64,000 nucleotides of DNA, from contig NZ_JAEHGC010000005.1 in the NCBI RefSeq assembly GCF_016107705.1, forward strand, positions 62,001 to 126,000, given 5' to 3'. Position numbers and translations under genes: made by a program. This document shows, one piece after another, positions 25,206-35,300 of the stretch. The notes under the pieces are model-generated. The model had not been told where the DNA came from and did no database searches. It saw only the letters and a list, made by a program, of their open reading frames with translations. Each line of letters begins with the position of its first letter. Position 1 is the stretch's first letter. Source of the DNA: Neobacillus cucumis. Its GTDB lineage: Bacteria; Bacillota; Bacilli; Bacillales_B; DSM-18226.

Positions 25206-25597
25206 TTACGTTTATTTCAACTGTTTTATCAGTCCTTTTCGTTTTACCGCCATTAGGATTTGTTGCGGCTTATATTATATTAAGGATGATCACAAAGAGT
25301 AAACGTAAATCTGTCCATAAGGCTTTAGATTTTACGACCCTCTTATTTATTATTGCTGTTCATTTTTTAATCGTAACCATTTGGGGGAAATCCCTTTTCT
25401 GGTTAATAATAATAGTGTTGATGCTAATAGCAATGACTTTTGTGGTGGTTCATTGGAAAATAAAAGGTGAAATTTTATTTGGTAAAGTGTTGAAGGGATT
25501 TTGGAGGTGCAATTTTATTCTCTTTTTTCTTGTCTACATGGCTCTTACATTTTATGGTTTGATTCATCGGGCCCTGACTTTTACCTTTTTTTCATAG
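25202..25597 (+). CDS. DUF3397-family membrane protein
   Basis: A 131-residue protein with four predicted membrane helices and a basic loop between the first two (ITKSKRKSVHK). The small size, four helices and position between panE and bshC fit DUF3397, a Bacillaceae family without known function. Translationally coupled to panE by an ATGA overlap. Confidence 0.75.
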   Translation: MITFISTVLSVLFVLPPLGFVAAYIILRMITKSKRKSVHKALDFTTLLFIIAVHFLIVTIWGKSLFWLIIIVLMLIAMTFVVVHWKIKGEILFGKVLKGFWRCNFILFFLVYMALTFYGLIHRALTFTFFS

Positions 25598-25708
25598 GCA
25601 GTGTTGATTTCCGCTCCAATCAACGTTGTTATTAAATGAAAATAACTTTTAACACAGTCTTCTCATAAAAAATTTTGTTTTCAAGAATTTTTGTAAGCAA
25701 AGTTTTTT

Positions 25709-25735
25709 TTGAAAAAGAGTGGTTAATGCTATACT
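25709..25735 (+). promoter_or_regulatory. candidate promoter for bshC
   Basis: TTGAAA and TATACT separated by 15 bases (16 if TTTGAA is the -35), 42 bases before the bshC start. Spacer slightly short. Confidence 0.5.
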
Positions 25736-25776
25736 CTTAAGGAATGAATATGGTTGATTAGAAAGGATGTACATAA

Positions 25777-27411
25777 ATGGAGATTTTAAATCTCTCTTTA
25801 CCGGCTGTAAACCGATTTGCTTCTAATTATTTGGAGCAGGCAGCTGATATACAATCATTTTTCCACTATCGTTATAATCAAATATCCGACGATCAGGATC
25901 GATTAACGGAGTTGAAAAATCGAAGCTTCCCCCGCGCAGAATTAACTGCACATATTAGAGAGTTTATGAAGAAATATCCCTCTTCAAAAGCAGTGGAAAA
26001 TTCACTTGAAAAACTGTTAAATCCTAAAAGTGTAGTTGTCATTGGCGGGCAGCAGGCAGGAATACTAACGGGACCACTTTATTCGATACATAAAGTTATT
26101 TCCATCATTAAATTAGCTGAGCAAAAAGAGAGACAGCTTGGTGTACCTGTTATTCCTGTTTTTTGGATTGCCGGTGAGGATCATGATTTTCAGGAAGTAA
26201 ATCACGTTTTTGTTCCGGTAGAAAACCGAATGGATAAATGGATTTATCCAGAGAAAGTTTTTCAAAAGAAAATGGTTTCTGATATTCACTTGGATAAAGA
26301 TGTATGTCTTGCATGGGTACGAAATGTGATTGAAAACTTTGGTGAAACCAATCATACCAATCGTCTTATCGCATTTGCTGAAGAGCAAATAAGCAAATCG
26401 GATACGTTTGTAGACTTTTTTGCAAACATTGTCATGGAAATGTTTAAAGATTACGGCTTGTTAATTGTTGATTCAGGTAACCAGCTTTTCCGCCAGATCC
26501 AAAAAGAATTCTTGACAGAACAAATTAATCATCATAAATCGATTACTTATTCTTTGCTAAAACAGCAGGATTTGATTAGTCAAAAGGGTTACCCGATAAC
26601 GATTGAAGCACATGATCAGGCTGCGAATCTATTCTATTACGATGAAAGAATGAACGAACGAATTCTTCTGGAATATAATCTAGAAATCGACCGATTTGTG
26701 GGGAAAAGTGGGGTCCTCTCCTTTACGAAAGAAGAATTAGTGGAGATTGCAGCCAAAGAACCCGGCAGGTTGAGCAATAATGTGGTAACAAGACCTTTAA
26801 TGCAGGAATTACTTTTCCCAACCATTGCATTCATTGCTGGCCCGGGGGAAATTTCTTATTGGGCAGAATTAAAGCTTGTTTTTGAATTTTTTAATATGAA
26901 AATGCCCCCGATTGTGCCAAGGTTGAATATTACCCTGCTTGACCGCTCTGTTGAAACGGATATGAATGAACTAAATTTAACTTTGTCTACTGTTTTAACC
27001 AAGGGGACAACAACCGACAAAGAATTGTTTCTTGGCTCAATAAAAGATAAAGAAGCTGAAGAACTATTCTTAGCAGCAAAAGAACAATTGGCTCAGCAAT
27101 ACCGTCTGATTGAGGCAAAGACTGCCCAGCTTGATAAAGGACTTTTGCCATTATTAAAGAAAAATGAGAAAAAGCTTGTAGAAGAAATTGAATTTATGCA
27201 AAAGAAACTGGATGATTCGGTAAAATTAAAACACGATGTTGTCCTAAGGAAATATGGACGTGTGGATCTTTCATTAAGACCTGACGGGTTCCCGCAGGAG
27301 AGAACCTGGAATGTGTTTTATTATTTAAATCACTATGGACTCCATCTAATCAATGATGTAATGCAATTAAGCTTTGAGTTTGATGGACGGCATAAAATAA
27401 TTAAAATGTAG
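25777..27411 (+). CDS. bshC: bacillithiol biosynthesis cysteine-adding enzyme BshC
   Basis: Last step of bacillithiol synthesis, adding Cys to GlcN-malate. It is 544 residues, close to the 539 of B. subtilis (YllA). Recognisable segments: VVVIGGQQAGILTGPLYSIH, PVFWIAGEDHDFQEVNHVF, VVTRPLMQELLFPTIAFIAG with PGEISYWAEL just after it, and a long coiled-coil insertion near residues 430-480 (LIEAKTAQLDKGLLPLLKK). Monocistronic, with its own promoter and terminator, immediately before mraZ. Confidence 0.96.
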   Translation: MEILNLSLPAVNRFASNYLEQAADIQSFFHYRYNQISDDQDRLTELKNRSFPRAELTAHIREFMKKYPSSKAVENSLEKLLNPKSVVVIGGQQAGILTGPLYSIHKVISIIKLAEQKERQLGVPVIPVFWIAGEDHDFQEVNHVFVPVENRMDKWIYPEKVFQKKMVSDIHLDKDVCLAWVRNVIENFGETNHTNRLIAFAEEQISKSDTFVDFFANIVMEMFKDYGLLIVDSGNQLFRQIQKEFLTEQINHHKSITYSLLKQQDLISQKGYPITIEAHDQAANLFYYDERMNERILLEYNLEIDRFVGKSGVLSFTKEELVEIAAKEPGRLSNNVVTRPLMQELLFPTIAFIAGPGEISYWAELKLVFEFFNMKMPPIVPRLNITLLDRSVETDMNELNLTLSTVLTKGTTTDKELFLGSIKDKEAEELFLAAKEQLAQQYRLIEAKTAQLDKGLLPLLKKNEKKLVEEIEFMQKKLDDSVKLKHDVVLRKYGRVDLSLRPDGFPQERTWNVFYYLNHYGLHLINDVMQLSFEFDGRHKIIKM

Positions 27412-27443
27412 AAACTTCCCGTTTTGTGAAGTTTCTTTTTTTT
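27411..27443 (+). terminator. intrinsic terminator after bshC
   Basis: GAAACTTC with GAAGTTTC, then eight T. Confidence 0.9.
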
Positions 27444-27501
27444 GATAAATATTACAAGTTTTAAAGGGATTTTAAATCTTAAGAACGAATAGTAAAAATA
27501 A

Positions 27502-27548
27502 GTGGAGGAAAGTGGGGGAATGTGGTACATTTTATATAGAAAGTGGGG
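27502..27548 (+). promoter_or_regulatory. MraZ operator: direct GTGG repeats
   Basis: GTGGAG, GTGGGG and GTGGTA start at 27502, 27512 and 27522, exactly ten bases apart, with a further GTGGGG at 27543. MraZ is known to bind short GTGG/TGGG direct repeats ahead of its own gene, so this is its autoregulatory operator for the division cluster. Confidence 0.8.
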
Positions 27549-27557
27549 GTAGCGGGT

Positions 27558-27989
27558 ATGTTCATGGGTGAATACCATCACAGCATCGATAATAAAGGCC
27601 GTATCATCGTGCCCTCCAAATTCCGTGATGATCTTGGTGAAATGTTCATTATCACGAGGGGTTTGGATCAATGTTTGTTTGGTTACCCATTAACAGAGTG
27701 GAAAGTGATAGAAGAAAAACTTAAAGGTTTACCACTTACTAAGAAAGATGCCCGTGCTTTTACTCGATTTTTCTTCTCTGGTGCAACTGAAAGCGAGTTG
27801 GACAAGCAAGGAAGGATTAATATTCCTGCCCCATTGCTTCAATATGCAAAATTAGAAAAAGAATGTGTTGTCCTAGGTGTTTCCAATCGAATTGAAATCT
27901 GGAGCAAGCAGATTTGGGAAGACTATTTTGTGCAATCCGAGGATTCTTTTGCTGAGATTGCAGAAAATATGATTGGCTTTGATATATAA
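27558..27989 (+). CDS. mraZ: transcriptional regulator MraZ
   Basis: AbrB-like DNA-binding regulator of the dcw cluster; 143 residues with two SpoVT/AbrB-type half-domains: [20 protein letters not shown] with [17 protein letters not shown], then [23 protein letters not shown] chosen because the family begins MFMGEY; the in-frame extension before it overlaps the operator. rsmH follows after 62 bases. The repeats upstream make autoregulation likely. Confidence 0.97.
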   Translation: MFMGEYHHSIDNKGRIIVPSKFRDDLGEMFIITRGLDQCLFGYPLTEWKVIEEKLKGLPLTKKDARAFTRFFFSGATESELDKQGRINIPAPLLQYAKLEKECVVLGVSNRIEIWSKQIWEDYFVQSEDSFAEIAENMIGFDI

Positions 27990-28051
27990 TGGAAAAGTTA
28001 TATAAACATAACTTATTATATATCGTTTCATTCGATAAGGAGAATTGGAAA

Positions 28052-28984
28052 ATGTTTGAACATACAACAGTGTTATTAAACGAAGCGGTGGAAGGCTTAA
28101 ATATTAAGCCAGATGGCATTTACGTTGACTGTACGTTAGGCGGAGCAGGACATAGTTCGCTCATACTTTCGAAATTAGGGGCAGAGGGAAGATTATTTGC
28201 CTTTGACCAGGATGAAGTGGCGATTGCGAATGCCAAAGAAAAGTTATCGTCTAATCTTGAAAAATTGACGATTATAAAAAGCAATTTTTTATATTTAAAG
28301 GATGAGCTCGAAGCCTTAGGAGTTAGGAAAGTTGATGGTGTTCTTTATGATTTAGGTGTATCATCCCCGCAGCTGGACACACCGGAAAGAGGATTTAGCT
28401 ATCATCATGATGCCCCATTAGATATGAGAATGGATCGTGATGCACACACTTCGGCCTATGATGTCGTGAATCACTGGGAGTATGAAGATTTAGTTCGAAT
28501 CTTTTTTCGCTATGGTGAGGAGAAATTTTCTAAGCAAATTGCAAGGAAAATTGAAGCAGCACGAGAATCCAGACCAATTGAGACAACAGCGGAATTGGTT
28601 GAATTAATAAAGGACGCAATCCCTGCACCTGCCCGAAGAAAAGGCGGGCATCCAGCCAAAAGGGTTTTTCAGGCGATAAGAATTGCAGTGAACGACGAAC
28701 TATCCGTTTTTGAACAATCATTAAACCAAGCAATGGAAATATTAAATCCGGGAGGAAGAATCAGTGTGATTACCTTCCACTCGCTAGAGGACCGAATTTG
28801 TAAGGCGGCATTTAAAAAGGCAAGCGAGGCCCCTGATTTGCCCCATGGTTTACCAATTATTCCAGATCAATACAAACCAACGCTAAAATTAATCTCTCGA
28901 AAACCCATTCTTCCTTCTGAAGAAGAACTCGAAGAAAACAATCGTGCCCGATCTGCGAAGCTTCGTATTGCAGAAAAAATATAA
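28052..28984 (+). CDS. rsmH: 16S rRNA (cytosine1402-N4)-methyltransferase RsmH
   Basis: Methylates N4 of C1402 in 16S rRNA. It is 310 residues. [16 protein letters not shown] is followed by the SAM site [14 protein letters not shown], then [37 protein letters not shown] and [13 protein letters not shown], all family hallmarks. ATG at MFEH has AAGGAG 11 bases upstream; a longer in-frame start at the mraZ stop is not family-like. ftsL follows closely. Confidence 0.97.
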   Translation: MFEHTTVLLNEAVEGLNIKPDGIYVDCTLGGAGHSSLILSKLGAEGRLFAFDQDEVAIANAKEKLSSNLEKLTIIKSNFLYLKDELEALGVRKVDGVLYDLGVSSPQLDTPERGFSYHHDAPLDMRMDRDAHTSAYDVVNHWEYEDLVRIFFRYGEEKFSKQIARKIEAARESRPIETTAELVELIKDAIPAPARRKGGHPAKRVFQAIRIAVNDELSVFEQSLNQAMEILNPGGRISVITFHSLEDRICKAAFKKASEAPDLPHGLPIIPDQYKPTLKLISRKPILPSEEELEENNRARSAKLRIAEKI

Positions 28985-29007
28985 AAAATTGCTGGAGGGG
29001 AAAAAAT

Positions 29008-29364
29008 TTGAGTAATCTTGCCAGGAAATATCAAGAGCAGCAACAAGTAACAGAAACCGTTCAAGAAAAACTAAAAGTAAAAGTTAAGAAATCCTGGCTT
29101 ACACCCGGTGAAAAAGTACTAGGGATTGCGTTTGCCGGAATGGTTTGTTTTGGTGCTGTTCACATGATTTCGAACCAGTCGCAAATTTGGCAGGTGAACA
29201 AATCGATTCAAGAGACTGAAACATCAATTGAGAAGCAAAAGAAAGTAAACAATGACTTAAAAGTACAAGTTAGCGAACTTAGTACGTATGAACGTATTTA
29301 TGAAAAAGCAAAGGAAATGGGACTCGTTTTAAATGAAAATAACGTCAAGGTTGTGCAAAAATGA
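29008..29364 (+). CDS. ftsL: cell division protein FtsL
   Basis: Bitopic divisome protein of 118 residues: cytoplasmic N-terminal part rich in Lys and Gln, one membrane helix (GIAFAGMVCFGAVHMIS), then an extracytoplasmic coiled coil (KSIQETETSIEKQKKVNN, QVSELSTYERIYEKAKEMGL). Acts with DivIC and DivIB to activate septal synthesis. Start is TTG with GGAGGGG 9 bases upstream. Overlaps ftsI by four bases. Confidence 0.95.
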   Translation: MSNLARKYQEQQQVTETVQEKLKVKVKKSWLTPGEKVLGIAFAGMVCFGAVHMISNQSQIWQVNKSIQETETSIEKQKKVNNDLKVQVSELSTYERIYEKAKEMGLVLNENNVKVVQK

Positions 29365-31571
29365 TTAAGAAACAGCCCTATATGAATGTTGGAGCAGCCT
29401 GTTTATTTGGAATATTCGGCCTGCTCTTTTTTATATTGCTTTTCCGATATTTTTCAATTGAAATTTCCGGGGAAGCTGCCGGTCAGCCGCTTGCGGCAAA
29501 GGCACAGAAAAAATATACGAGAGTCGGAACACTAGAAGCCTCCAGAGGGATTATTTATGATCGAAACGGAGAAGTTGTCGCTGAAGATACAGCTTCCTAT
29601 TCACTGTTAGCCATTTTAAGTAAGAAGGTAACGACGGATCCGAAACATCCAAATAATGTCACAGATCCCCGATACACGGCAGAACAATTAGCAAAATATA
29701 TTGATATGGATGAGTCAGAGATTTATAAAATTTTGGATCAACCAAAAAAGTTTCAGGTTGAATTTGGCCGTGCTGGAAAAGATATCTCGATTGAAACAAA
29801 AAGAAAAATTGAGGCACTAAAACTTCCGGGGATTACCTTTATCCCGCAAATGAAGCGGTTCTATCCAAACGGGGTATTTGCCTCTCATTTAGTAGGGTAT
29901 GCTGATCCTGATCAAAAAAAGGATAATAAAATAGTAGGGCAGATGGGAATTGAGAAATCTCTTAATGACTATCTAACTGGCACAAATGGAAAAATAAATT
30001 ACGAAAGTGACTTATGGGGATATATACTTCCGGATAAAAAGGAAAACATCACCCCTGCGAAGGATGGTGATGATGTTTATTTAACCATCGATCAGAAAAT
30101 CCAAACGTTTTTAGAAGATGCCATGAATAAGGTGGTAAAGGAATATAATCCGAAAAAAATTATTGCGATTGTAGCAGATCCGAAAACTGGTGATATTTTA
30201 GCGATGGGGCAGCGTCCGTCTTTTGACCCGAAAACGAAAGAAGGCATCACGGACAGTTGGCATAATGAGGCGATTGAAACCTCATATGAACCTGGTTCGA
30301 CCATGAAGATTTTCACCCTTGCCGCAGCGGTGAATGAAGGGGTTTTTAATCCGAATGAATTATATAAATCGGGATCCTATCAAGTATCACCACGGTCACC
30401 GGCAATACATGATCATAATTATTCAGGCTGGGGAACGATCTCTTTTTTAGAAGGTTTGCAGCGCTCATCGAATGTCGCCTTCGCAAAAATTGCCCACGAG
30501 AAATTAGGCTTTGAGAAATTCCGGGAGTATTTAAGTAAATTTGGTTTTGACAAACCGACTGGCATTGATCTTCCGAATGAAACATCAGGGAAAATTATGT
30601 TTAATTACCCAATTGAGAAAGTAACAACATCGTTTGGACAAGGAACAGCTATTACTCCAATCGAGCAAATTCAAGCGGCTACAGCTGTGGCCAATGACGG
30701 GAAAATGATGAAACCGCATGTTATAGATAAAATTGTCAATCATGATACGAAAAAGACGATTAAAGAGACCAAACCGGAAGTGGTTTCCACCCCTATAACC
30801 GCTCAAACTGCGAAAACAGTCCGGGATTATCTCGAAACAGTTGTCACTTCAAAAAATGGAACAGGCAGGCGGTACAAGATTGATGGCTATAGTGTGGCCG
30901 GTAAAACGGGGACTGCTAATATTCCAAACCCGAATGGTGCTGGTTATTTAACAGGGTCGGAAAATTATATTTTCTCTTTTCTAGGAATGGCCCCGAAAAA
31001 TGATCCGAAACTAATTGTGTATGTCGCAGTGCAACAGCCGCAAATAGACAACTATGAATTGGGCTCACGTCCTGTTTCAGAGATTTTTAAACCGGTAATG
31101 AAAAATAGTTTGCAGTACTTAAATATCCGTCCATCGAAACTTCAAAAGCCTAGTTCGATTAAGCTTGGAAATTTCACTGGTGATGCAATAACAGAAACTG
31201 TAAAAAATTTAAAAAATCAAGGATTTAGTCCGATTGTGATCGGAAAAGGACCGGATGTTACCACTCAGCTTCCAAAGGCTGGAACCACCATTCTCGAAGG
31301 AGAAAGGGTTTTATTAGGAACGAAAGGTATGATGACTGCTCCTGATATGACAGGCTGGTCACTCCGTGATGTGATGCAGCTTGCAAAAATAGCGAATTTG
31401 AAGTTTAACGTTGCAGGCAGCGGGTATGTAGTTAAGCAGAATATTAGTCCTGGAGCTACGTTGAAAAAGGGAGATAATTTGATTGTACAATTGCAAACTC
31501 CCGAGCAGCAGTCAATAAACACAGAGGATGCTAGTCAAGAGAAAAATTCTGATCAAAATATTAGCGATTAA
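29361..31571 (+). CDS. pbpB: septal penicillin-binding protein 2B (FtsI/PbpB)
   Basis: Class B transpeptidase for septal peptidoglycan; 736 residues. N-terminal membrane helix at about 9-29, dimerisation domain with ASRGIIYDRNGEVVAEDT, transpeptidase domain with EPGSTMKIFT (Ser nucleophile), SSN in QRSSNVAFAK and KTGTAN. Two C-terminal PASTA domains start at SIKLGNFTGDAITETVKNL and TAPDMTGWSLRDVMQLAK. The ATGA overlap couples it to ftsL. A terminator-like hairpin separates it from spoVD, its sporulation paralogue. Confidence 0.97.
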   Translation: MIKKQPYMNVGAACLFGIFGLLFFILLFRYFSIEISGEAAGQPLAAKAQKKYTRVGTLEASRGIIYDRNGEVVAEDTASYSLLAILSKKVTTDPKHPNNVTDPRYTAEQLAKYIDMDESEIYKILDQPKKFQVEFGRAGKDISIETKRKIEALKLPGITFIPQMKRFYPNGVFASHLVGYADPDQKKDNKIVGQMGIEKSLNDYLTGTNGKINYESDLWGYILPDKKENITPAKDGDDVYLTIDQKIQTFLEDAMNKVVKEYNPKKIIAIVADPKTGDILAMGQRPSFDPKTKEGITDSWHNEAIETSYEPGSTMKIFTLAAAVNEGVFNPNELYKSGSYQVSPRSPAIHDHNYSGWGTISFLEGLQRSSNVAFAKIAHEKLGFEKFREYLSKFGFDKPTGIDLPNETSGKIMFNYPIEKVTTSFGQGTAITPIEQIQAATAVANDGKMMKPHVIDKIVNHDTKKTIKETKPEVVSTPITAQTAKTVRDYLETVVTSKNGTGRRYKIDGYSVAGKTGTANIPNPNGAGYLTGSENYIFSFLGMAPKNDPKLIVYVAVQQPQIDNYELGSRPVSEIFKPVMKNSLQYLNIRPSKLQKPSSIKLGNFTGDAITETVKNLKNQGFSPIVIGKGPDVTTQLPKAGTTILEGERVLLGTKGMMTAPDMTGWSLRDVMQLAKIANLKFNVAGSGYVVKQNISPGATLKKGDNLIVQLQTPEQQSINTEDASQEKNSDQNISD

Positions 31572-31572
31572 G

Positions 31573-31602
31573 GAAAACTCGCCCCAGTGAGTTTTCTTTT
31601 TT
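31573..31602 (+). terminator. intrinsic terminator between pbpB and spoVD
   Basis: GAAAACTC, eight-base loop, GAGTTTTC, T-run. Confidence 0.85.
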
Positions 31603-31610
31603 CTTAACGG

Positions 31611-31638
31611 TCTAATCTTTTTTGTACAAGCATATAAA
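31611..31638 (+). promoter_or_regulatory. candidate SigE promoter of spoVD
   Basis: CATATAAA resembles the SigE -10 (CATACAAT type), with a TCTAATCT element 12 bases upstream; the -35 match is only fair. spoVD is a SigE gene in B. subtilis and lies beyond the pbpB terminator, so a sporulation promoter is expected here. Confidence 0.5.
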
Positions 31639-31672
31639 TGGAACGACCACACAAAGGAGGCTCGTTCAAAGT

Positions 31673-33592
31673 ATGCGTGTTTCAAATGTAACTGTCCGTA
31701 AACGGTTAATGATTGCACTTTTCGTTGGAATACTTGTCTTTTTAATTATCGATGTCCGGCTTGGGTATGTACAGTTTATTCTTGGTGATATGCTGACTGG
31801 AAAAGCCAAAGATTCGTGGAGCCGAAATATCCCCTTTGAGCCTGAGCGCGGAGAAATTGTCGATCGAAATGGGGTCCCGCTAGCAACAAATGTCAGTGCT
31901 CCAACGGTTTGGGTTGTTCCAAGACAAATTAAAAACCCAGCGGAAACGGCTGAAAAACTTGCCTCCGTGTTAAATATAACAAAGGAAAAGGCTTATAAAG
32001 AAATTACCCAGGGACAATCGATTGTCAGAATCAAAGAAGGAAGGAAAATTTCCCATGAAAAGGCCAAAGAAATAAGGGCATTAGGTCTTGATGGAATCTA
32101 TATTGGTGAGGACTCTAAACGCCATTACCCATTTGGAAGCTATCTTTCACATGTTCTTGGTTTTGCGGGAGTGGACAACCAGGGCTTGATGGGACTTGAG
32201 AAGTATTATGATAAAGAACTTAGCGGGGACCGGGGTTCCGTAAAGTTTTATGCAAACGCAAAGGGACAGCGGATGAATGATATGGCCGATGATTATGAAC
32301 CGCCTAAAAATGGTCTAAATTTAAAATTAACCATTGATACGAAAATCCAAACCATTGTGGAAAGGGAGTTAGATATTGCCGAGGCAAAGTATAATCCTGA
32401 CGGAATCATAGCCATTGCTATGAACCCTAATAATGGTGAAATTTTAGCAATGTCCAGCCGACCTACGTTTAATCCTTCTAATTTTAGAAATGTTTCGCAG
32501 GAGGTTTACAACCGGAATCTGCCTGTATGGTCAACCTATGAGCCTGGTTCTACCTTTAAGATTATTACCCTTGCTGCTGCATTAGAAGAGGGAAAGGTGA
32601 ATTTAGAGCAGGATCAATTTCACGACCCTGGATATGTTACCGTTGCTGGAGCGAGACTTAGATGCTGGAAGCGCGGGGGGCATGGCAGTGAAACATTTTT
32701 ACAGGTCGTACAAAATTCTTGTAACCCTGGGTTCGTAGAATTAGGAGAGCGTCTAGGTAAAGATACATTGTTTAAATATATAAAGGATTTCGGATTTGGC
32801 CAAAAGACAGGAATTGATTTACAAGGAGAAGGTACAGGGATTTTATTTAATTTAAATCGGGTTGGTCCGGTTGAATTAGCGACTACGGCATTTGGCCAAG
32901 GGGTATCAGTTACACCCATTCAACAGGTTACAGCGGTTGCGGCGGCTATAAACGGAGGAATTTTGTATAAACCGTATATTGCGAAAGAGATTGATGATCC
33001 TTTAACAAATGAAGTGGTTATGAGAAATTCACCCGTAGTAAAACGAAGAGTGATTTCAGAGGCAACGTCTAAAAAGGTTCGCAATGCACTTGAAAGTGTT
33101 GTTGCCCAAGGGACTGGCGGTAAAGCATTTGTTGACTCTTATCGAATTGGTGGTAAGACAGGAACGGCCCAAAAAGCGCAAAATGGACGTTATCTAGAAA
33201 ATAATCATATTGTTTCCTTTATTGGGTTTGCACCAGCGGATGACCCACAGCTTGTTGTTTATGTGGCTGTCGATAATCCGAAGGGAGTTGTTCAATTCGG
33301 GGGCCAGGTTACAGCGCCGATTGTTGGAAATATTATGAAGGATAGTTTGCGTGCCATGGGGGTTGAGCCACGTAAAAACCAAATTGAAAAGAAAAAGGCT
33401 TGGGATGATGTCCCGGTCATCGAACTGCCTGACCTGGTTGGAATGACAAAAAGTGAAATTGGCGAACAGATGATCAATTTGAAAATTGATGCAAGTGGTG
33501 AGGGTGATACAGTGGTAAGGCAATCCCCTGCACCGGGAACAAAATTAAAAGAGGGTTCGAAAATTAGACTTTATTTTGGCAATGGTGAATAG
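31673..33592 (+). CDS. spoVD: sporulation-specific penicillin-binding protein SpoVD
   Basis: Class B PBP needed for spore cortex, acting with SpoVE. It is 639 residues: MRVSNVTVRKRL basic tip, one membrane helix, FEPERGEIVDRNG dimerisation domain, transpeptidase motifs EPGSTFKIIT, QNSCNPG (SxN) and KTGTAQ, and a single C-terminal PASTA domain starting VIELPDLVGMTKSEIGEQM. ATG chosen because the protein then begins like B. subtilis SpoVD, with AAAGGAGG 12 bases upstream; the frame is open further upstream but crosses the promoter. Confidence 0.96.
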   Translation: MRVSNVTVRKRLMIALFVGILVFLIIDVRLGYVQFILGDMLTGKAKDSWSRNIPFEPERGEIVDRNGVPLATNVSAPTVWVVPRQIKNPAETAEKLASVLNITKEKAYKEITQGQSIVRIKEGRKISHEKAKEIRALGLDGIYIGEDSKRHYPFGSYLSHVLGFAGVDNQGLMGLEKYYDKELSGDRGSVKFYANAKGQRMNDMADDYEPPKNGLNLKLTIDTKIQTIVERELDIAEAKYNPDGIIAIAMNPNNGEILAMSSRPTFNPSNFRNVSQEVYNRNLPVWSTYEPGSTFKIITLAAALEEGKVNLEQDQFHDPGYVTVAGARLRCWKRGGHGSETFLQVVQNSCNPGFVELGERLGKDTLFKYIKDFGFGQKTGIDLQGEGTGILFNLNRVGPVELATTAFGQGVSVTPIQQVTAVAAAINGGILYKPYIAKEIDDPLTNEVVMRNSPVVKRRVISEATSKKVRNALESVVAQGTGGKAFVDSYRIGGKTGTAQKAQNGRYLENNHIVSFIGFAPADDPQLVVYVAVDNPKGVVQFGGQVTAPIVGNIMKDSLRAMGVEPRKNQIEKKKAWDDVPVIELPDLVGMTKSEIGEQMINLKIDASGEGDTVVRQSPAPGTKLKEGSKIRLYFGNGE

Positions 33593-33609
33593 AAATAAAA
33601 GTAATGGGG

Positions 33610-33645
33610 TAGGCGGCTGGAATATGTATTCTGCCGCCTATTTTT
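33610..33645 (+). terminator. intrinsic terminator after spoVD
   Basis: TAGGCGGC with GCCGCCTA and TTTTT. Confidence 0.9.
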
Positions 33646-33697
33646 CCGCTGCAATTAATGGTAGAATGGAATTTGGTTTTATTTTCATGTAAAATAA

Positions 33698-33758
33698 GAA
33701 AAGCTAGAAGCGCCTGGTTAGTCCCAAAGCAACTTTAAGGGCTGGGCACTGGAGCTGG
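33698..33758 (-). repeat. dispersed structured repeat, copy 3 (short form)
   Basis: Minus-strand reading starts TTCCAGCTCCAGTGCCCAGC and ends CAGGCGCTTCTAGCTTTTC. It keeps both ends of the long copies (CAGCTCCAG-GCC-AGCCC and ACCA-GGCGCTTC) but lacks the inner hairpin. Lies between the spoVD terminator and murE. Confidence 0.6.
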
Positions 33759-33836
33759 AATACTCGAAGTAGAATTTTAACCTTCTTCAAATTAGGCAGC
33801 CATGTACTTCCTGGTCATGAGAGGATTTGAGAGAAC

Positions 33837-35297
33837 ATGAAGCTACAAAACCTACTTGAATATTTGCATTCATTAGTCCCTTATTCGGGCGCCAATCCGG
33901 AAATTTCATCGATTGAAAATGATAGCCGTAAGGTGCAAAAGGGAAGTTTATTTATTTGTATTAAAGGCTACACAGTGGATGGTCATGATTATGCACAAGC
34001 CGCTGTTATGAATGGTGCAGCCGCTGTTCTTGCCGAAAAAATACTTCCACTTGATGTACCGGTTATTTTAGTAAAGGATACTCACCGTGCAATGGCGGTC
34101 CTTGCCGATGCCTATTACGGGCAGCCATCGAAAAAAATGCATTTAATTGGCATTACCGGAACAAACGGGAAAACCACCACTAGTCACTTAATTGAAAAGA
34201 TTTTTGCAGATGCGGGGAAGAAAACTGGTTTGATTGGAACGATGTATACAAAAATTGGTGACAGGACAATCGAAACCAAAAATACGACCCCTGATAGTCT
34301 GACATTGCAAAAAAACTTTCAGCAAATGGTCAAGGCCAATGTTGACCTAGCCGTAATGGAGGTTTCTTCCCATGCCTTAGATATGGGAAGGGTACACGGC
34401 TGTGATTATGATGTTGCGGTTTTTACGAATTTATCCCAGGATCATCTTGATTATCATAAAACCATGGAAGATTACCATCGAGCAAAATGCTTGCTATTTT
34501 CCCAGCTTGGAAATACCTTTGAAAAAAGCAAACCGAAATTTGCCATATTGAATGCAGATGAACCTGCTTCGGTATTATTTGAAAAATCTACGGCTGCGCA
34601 TGTCATTACATACGGGATTAACAACCATGCGGATATCCGGGCGGAAAATATTCAAATGAAGTCCTTTGGCACCAGCTTCGAATTAATCATCAACAAGGAA
34701 AGATATCCGGTTAAAATGCAGCTCTTAGGGAAATTCAATGTTTATAATGTGTTAGCAAGTGTTTCAGCTTCAATCGTTTCAGCCGTGCCTATAACGCAAA
34801 TTATCCAATCCATTCAAAGTATTAAAGGAGTGGCGGGAAGATTTGAACTCGTTGATAAAGGTCAAAGCTTTACAATCATCGTTGATTATGCTCATACGCC
34901 GGACAGCTTGGAAAATGTTTTGAAAACAGTCCGGCAATTCGCCCAGAAAAAAATATTTGTCGTTGTTGGCTGCGGGGGTGACCGGGACCGTACGAAAAGA
35001 CCCCTAATGGCTCAAATTGCCTGCAAATTTGCAACAGACCCGATATTTACATCAGATAATCCAAGAAGTGAGGATCCTATGGCCATACTTAATGATATGG
35101 TTTCAGGAGTAAAAGGTTTAAGCTTCGAAGTTATACCCGACAGAAAAATGGCAATTAAAGCAGCAGTTGAACGTGCATCTGAAGGTGATGTAATTCTTAT
35201 TGCCGGTAAAGGTCATGAAACCTATCAAATTATTGGAAGCAAGGTATATGATTTTGATGACCGGCTTGTAGCTCAAGATGCACTCAAGGGGAGATAG
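33837..35297 (+). CDS. murE: UDP-MurNAc-L-Ala-D-Glu:meso-diaminopimelate ligase
   Basis: Adds the third stem amino acid of lipid II. It is 486 residues: MurE N-domain ([20 protein letters not shown]), ATP loop [15 protein letters not shown], central substrate region with [10 protein letters not shown] and [12 protein letters not shown], and C-domain with SDNPRSEDP, whose DNPR motif selects meso-diaminopimelate rather than Lys. This agrees with a Bacillus wall. ATG with GAGAGG upstream. A small gene resembling its own N-domain follows after 3 bases. Confidence 0.97.
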   Translation: MKLQNLLEYLHSLVPYSGANPEISSIENDSRKVQKGSLFICIKGYTVDGHDYAQAAVMNGAAAVLAEKILPLDVPVILVKDTHRAMAVLADAYYGQPSKKMHLIGITGTNGKTTTSHLIEKIFADAGKKTGLIGTMYTKIGDRTIETKNTTPDSLTLQKNFQQMVKANVDLAVMEVSSHALDMGRVHGCDYDVAVFTNLSQDHLDYHKTMEDYHRAKCLLFSQLGNTFEKSKPKFAILNADEPASVLFEKSTAAHVITYGINNHADIRAENIQMKSFGTSFELIINKERYPVKMQLLGKFNVYNVLASVSASIVSAVPITQIIQSIQSIKGVAGRFELVDKGQSFTIIVDYAHTPDSLENVLKTVRQFAQKKIFVVVGCGGDRDRTKRPLMAQIACKFATDPIFTSDNPRSEDPMAILNDMVSGVKGLSFEVIPDRKMAIKAAVERASEGDVILIAGKGHETYQIIGSKVYDFDDRLVAQDALKGR

Positions 35298-35300
35298 GAG

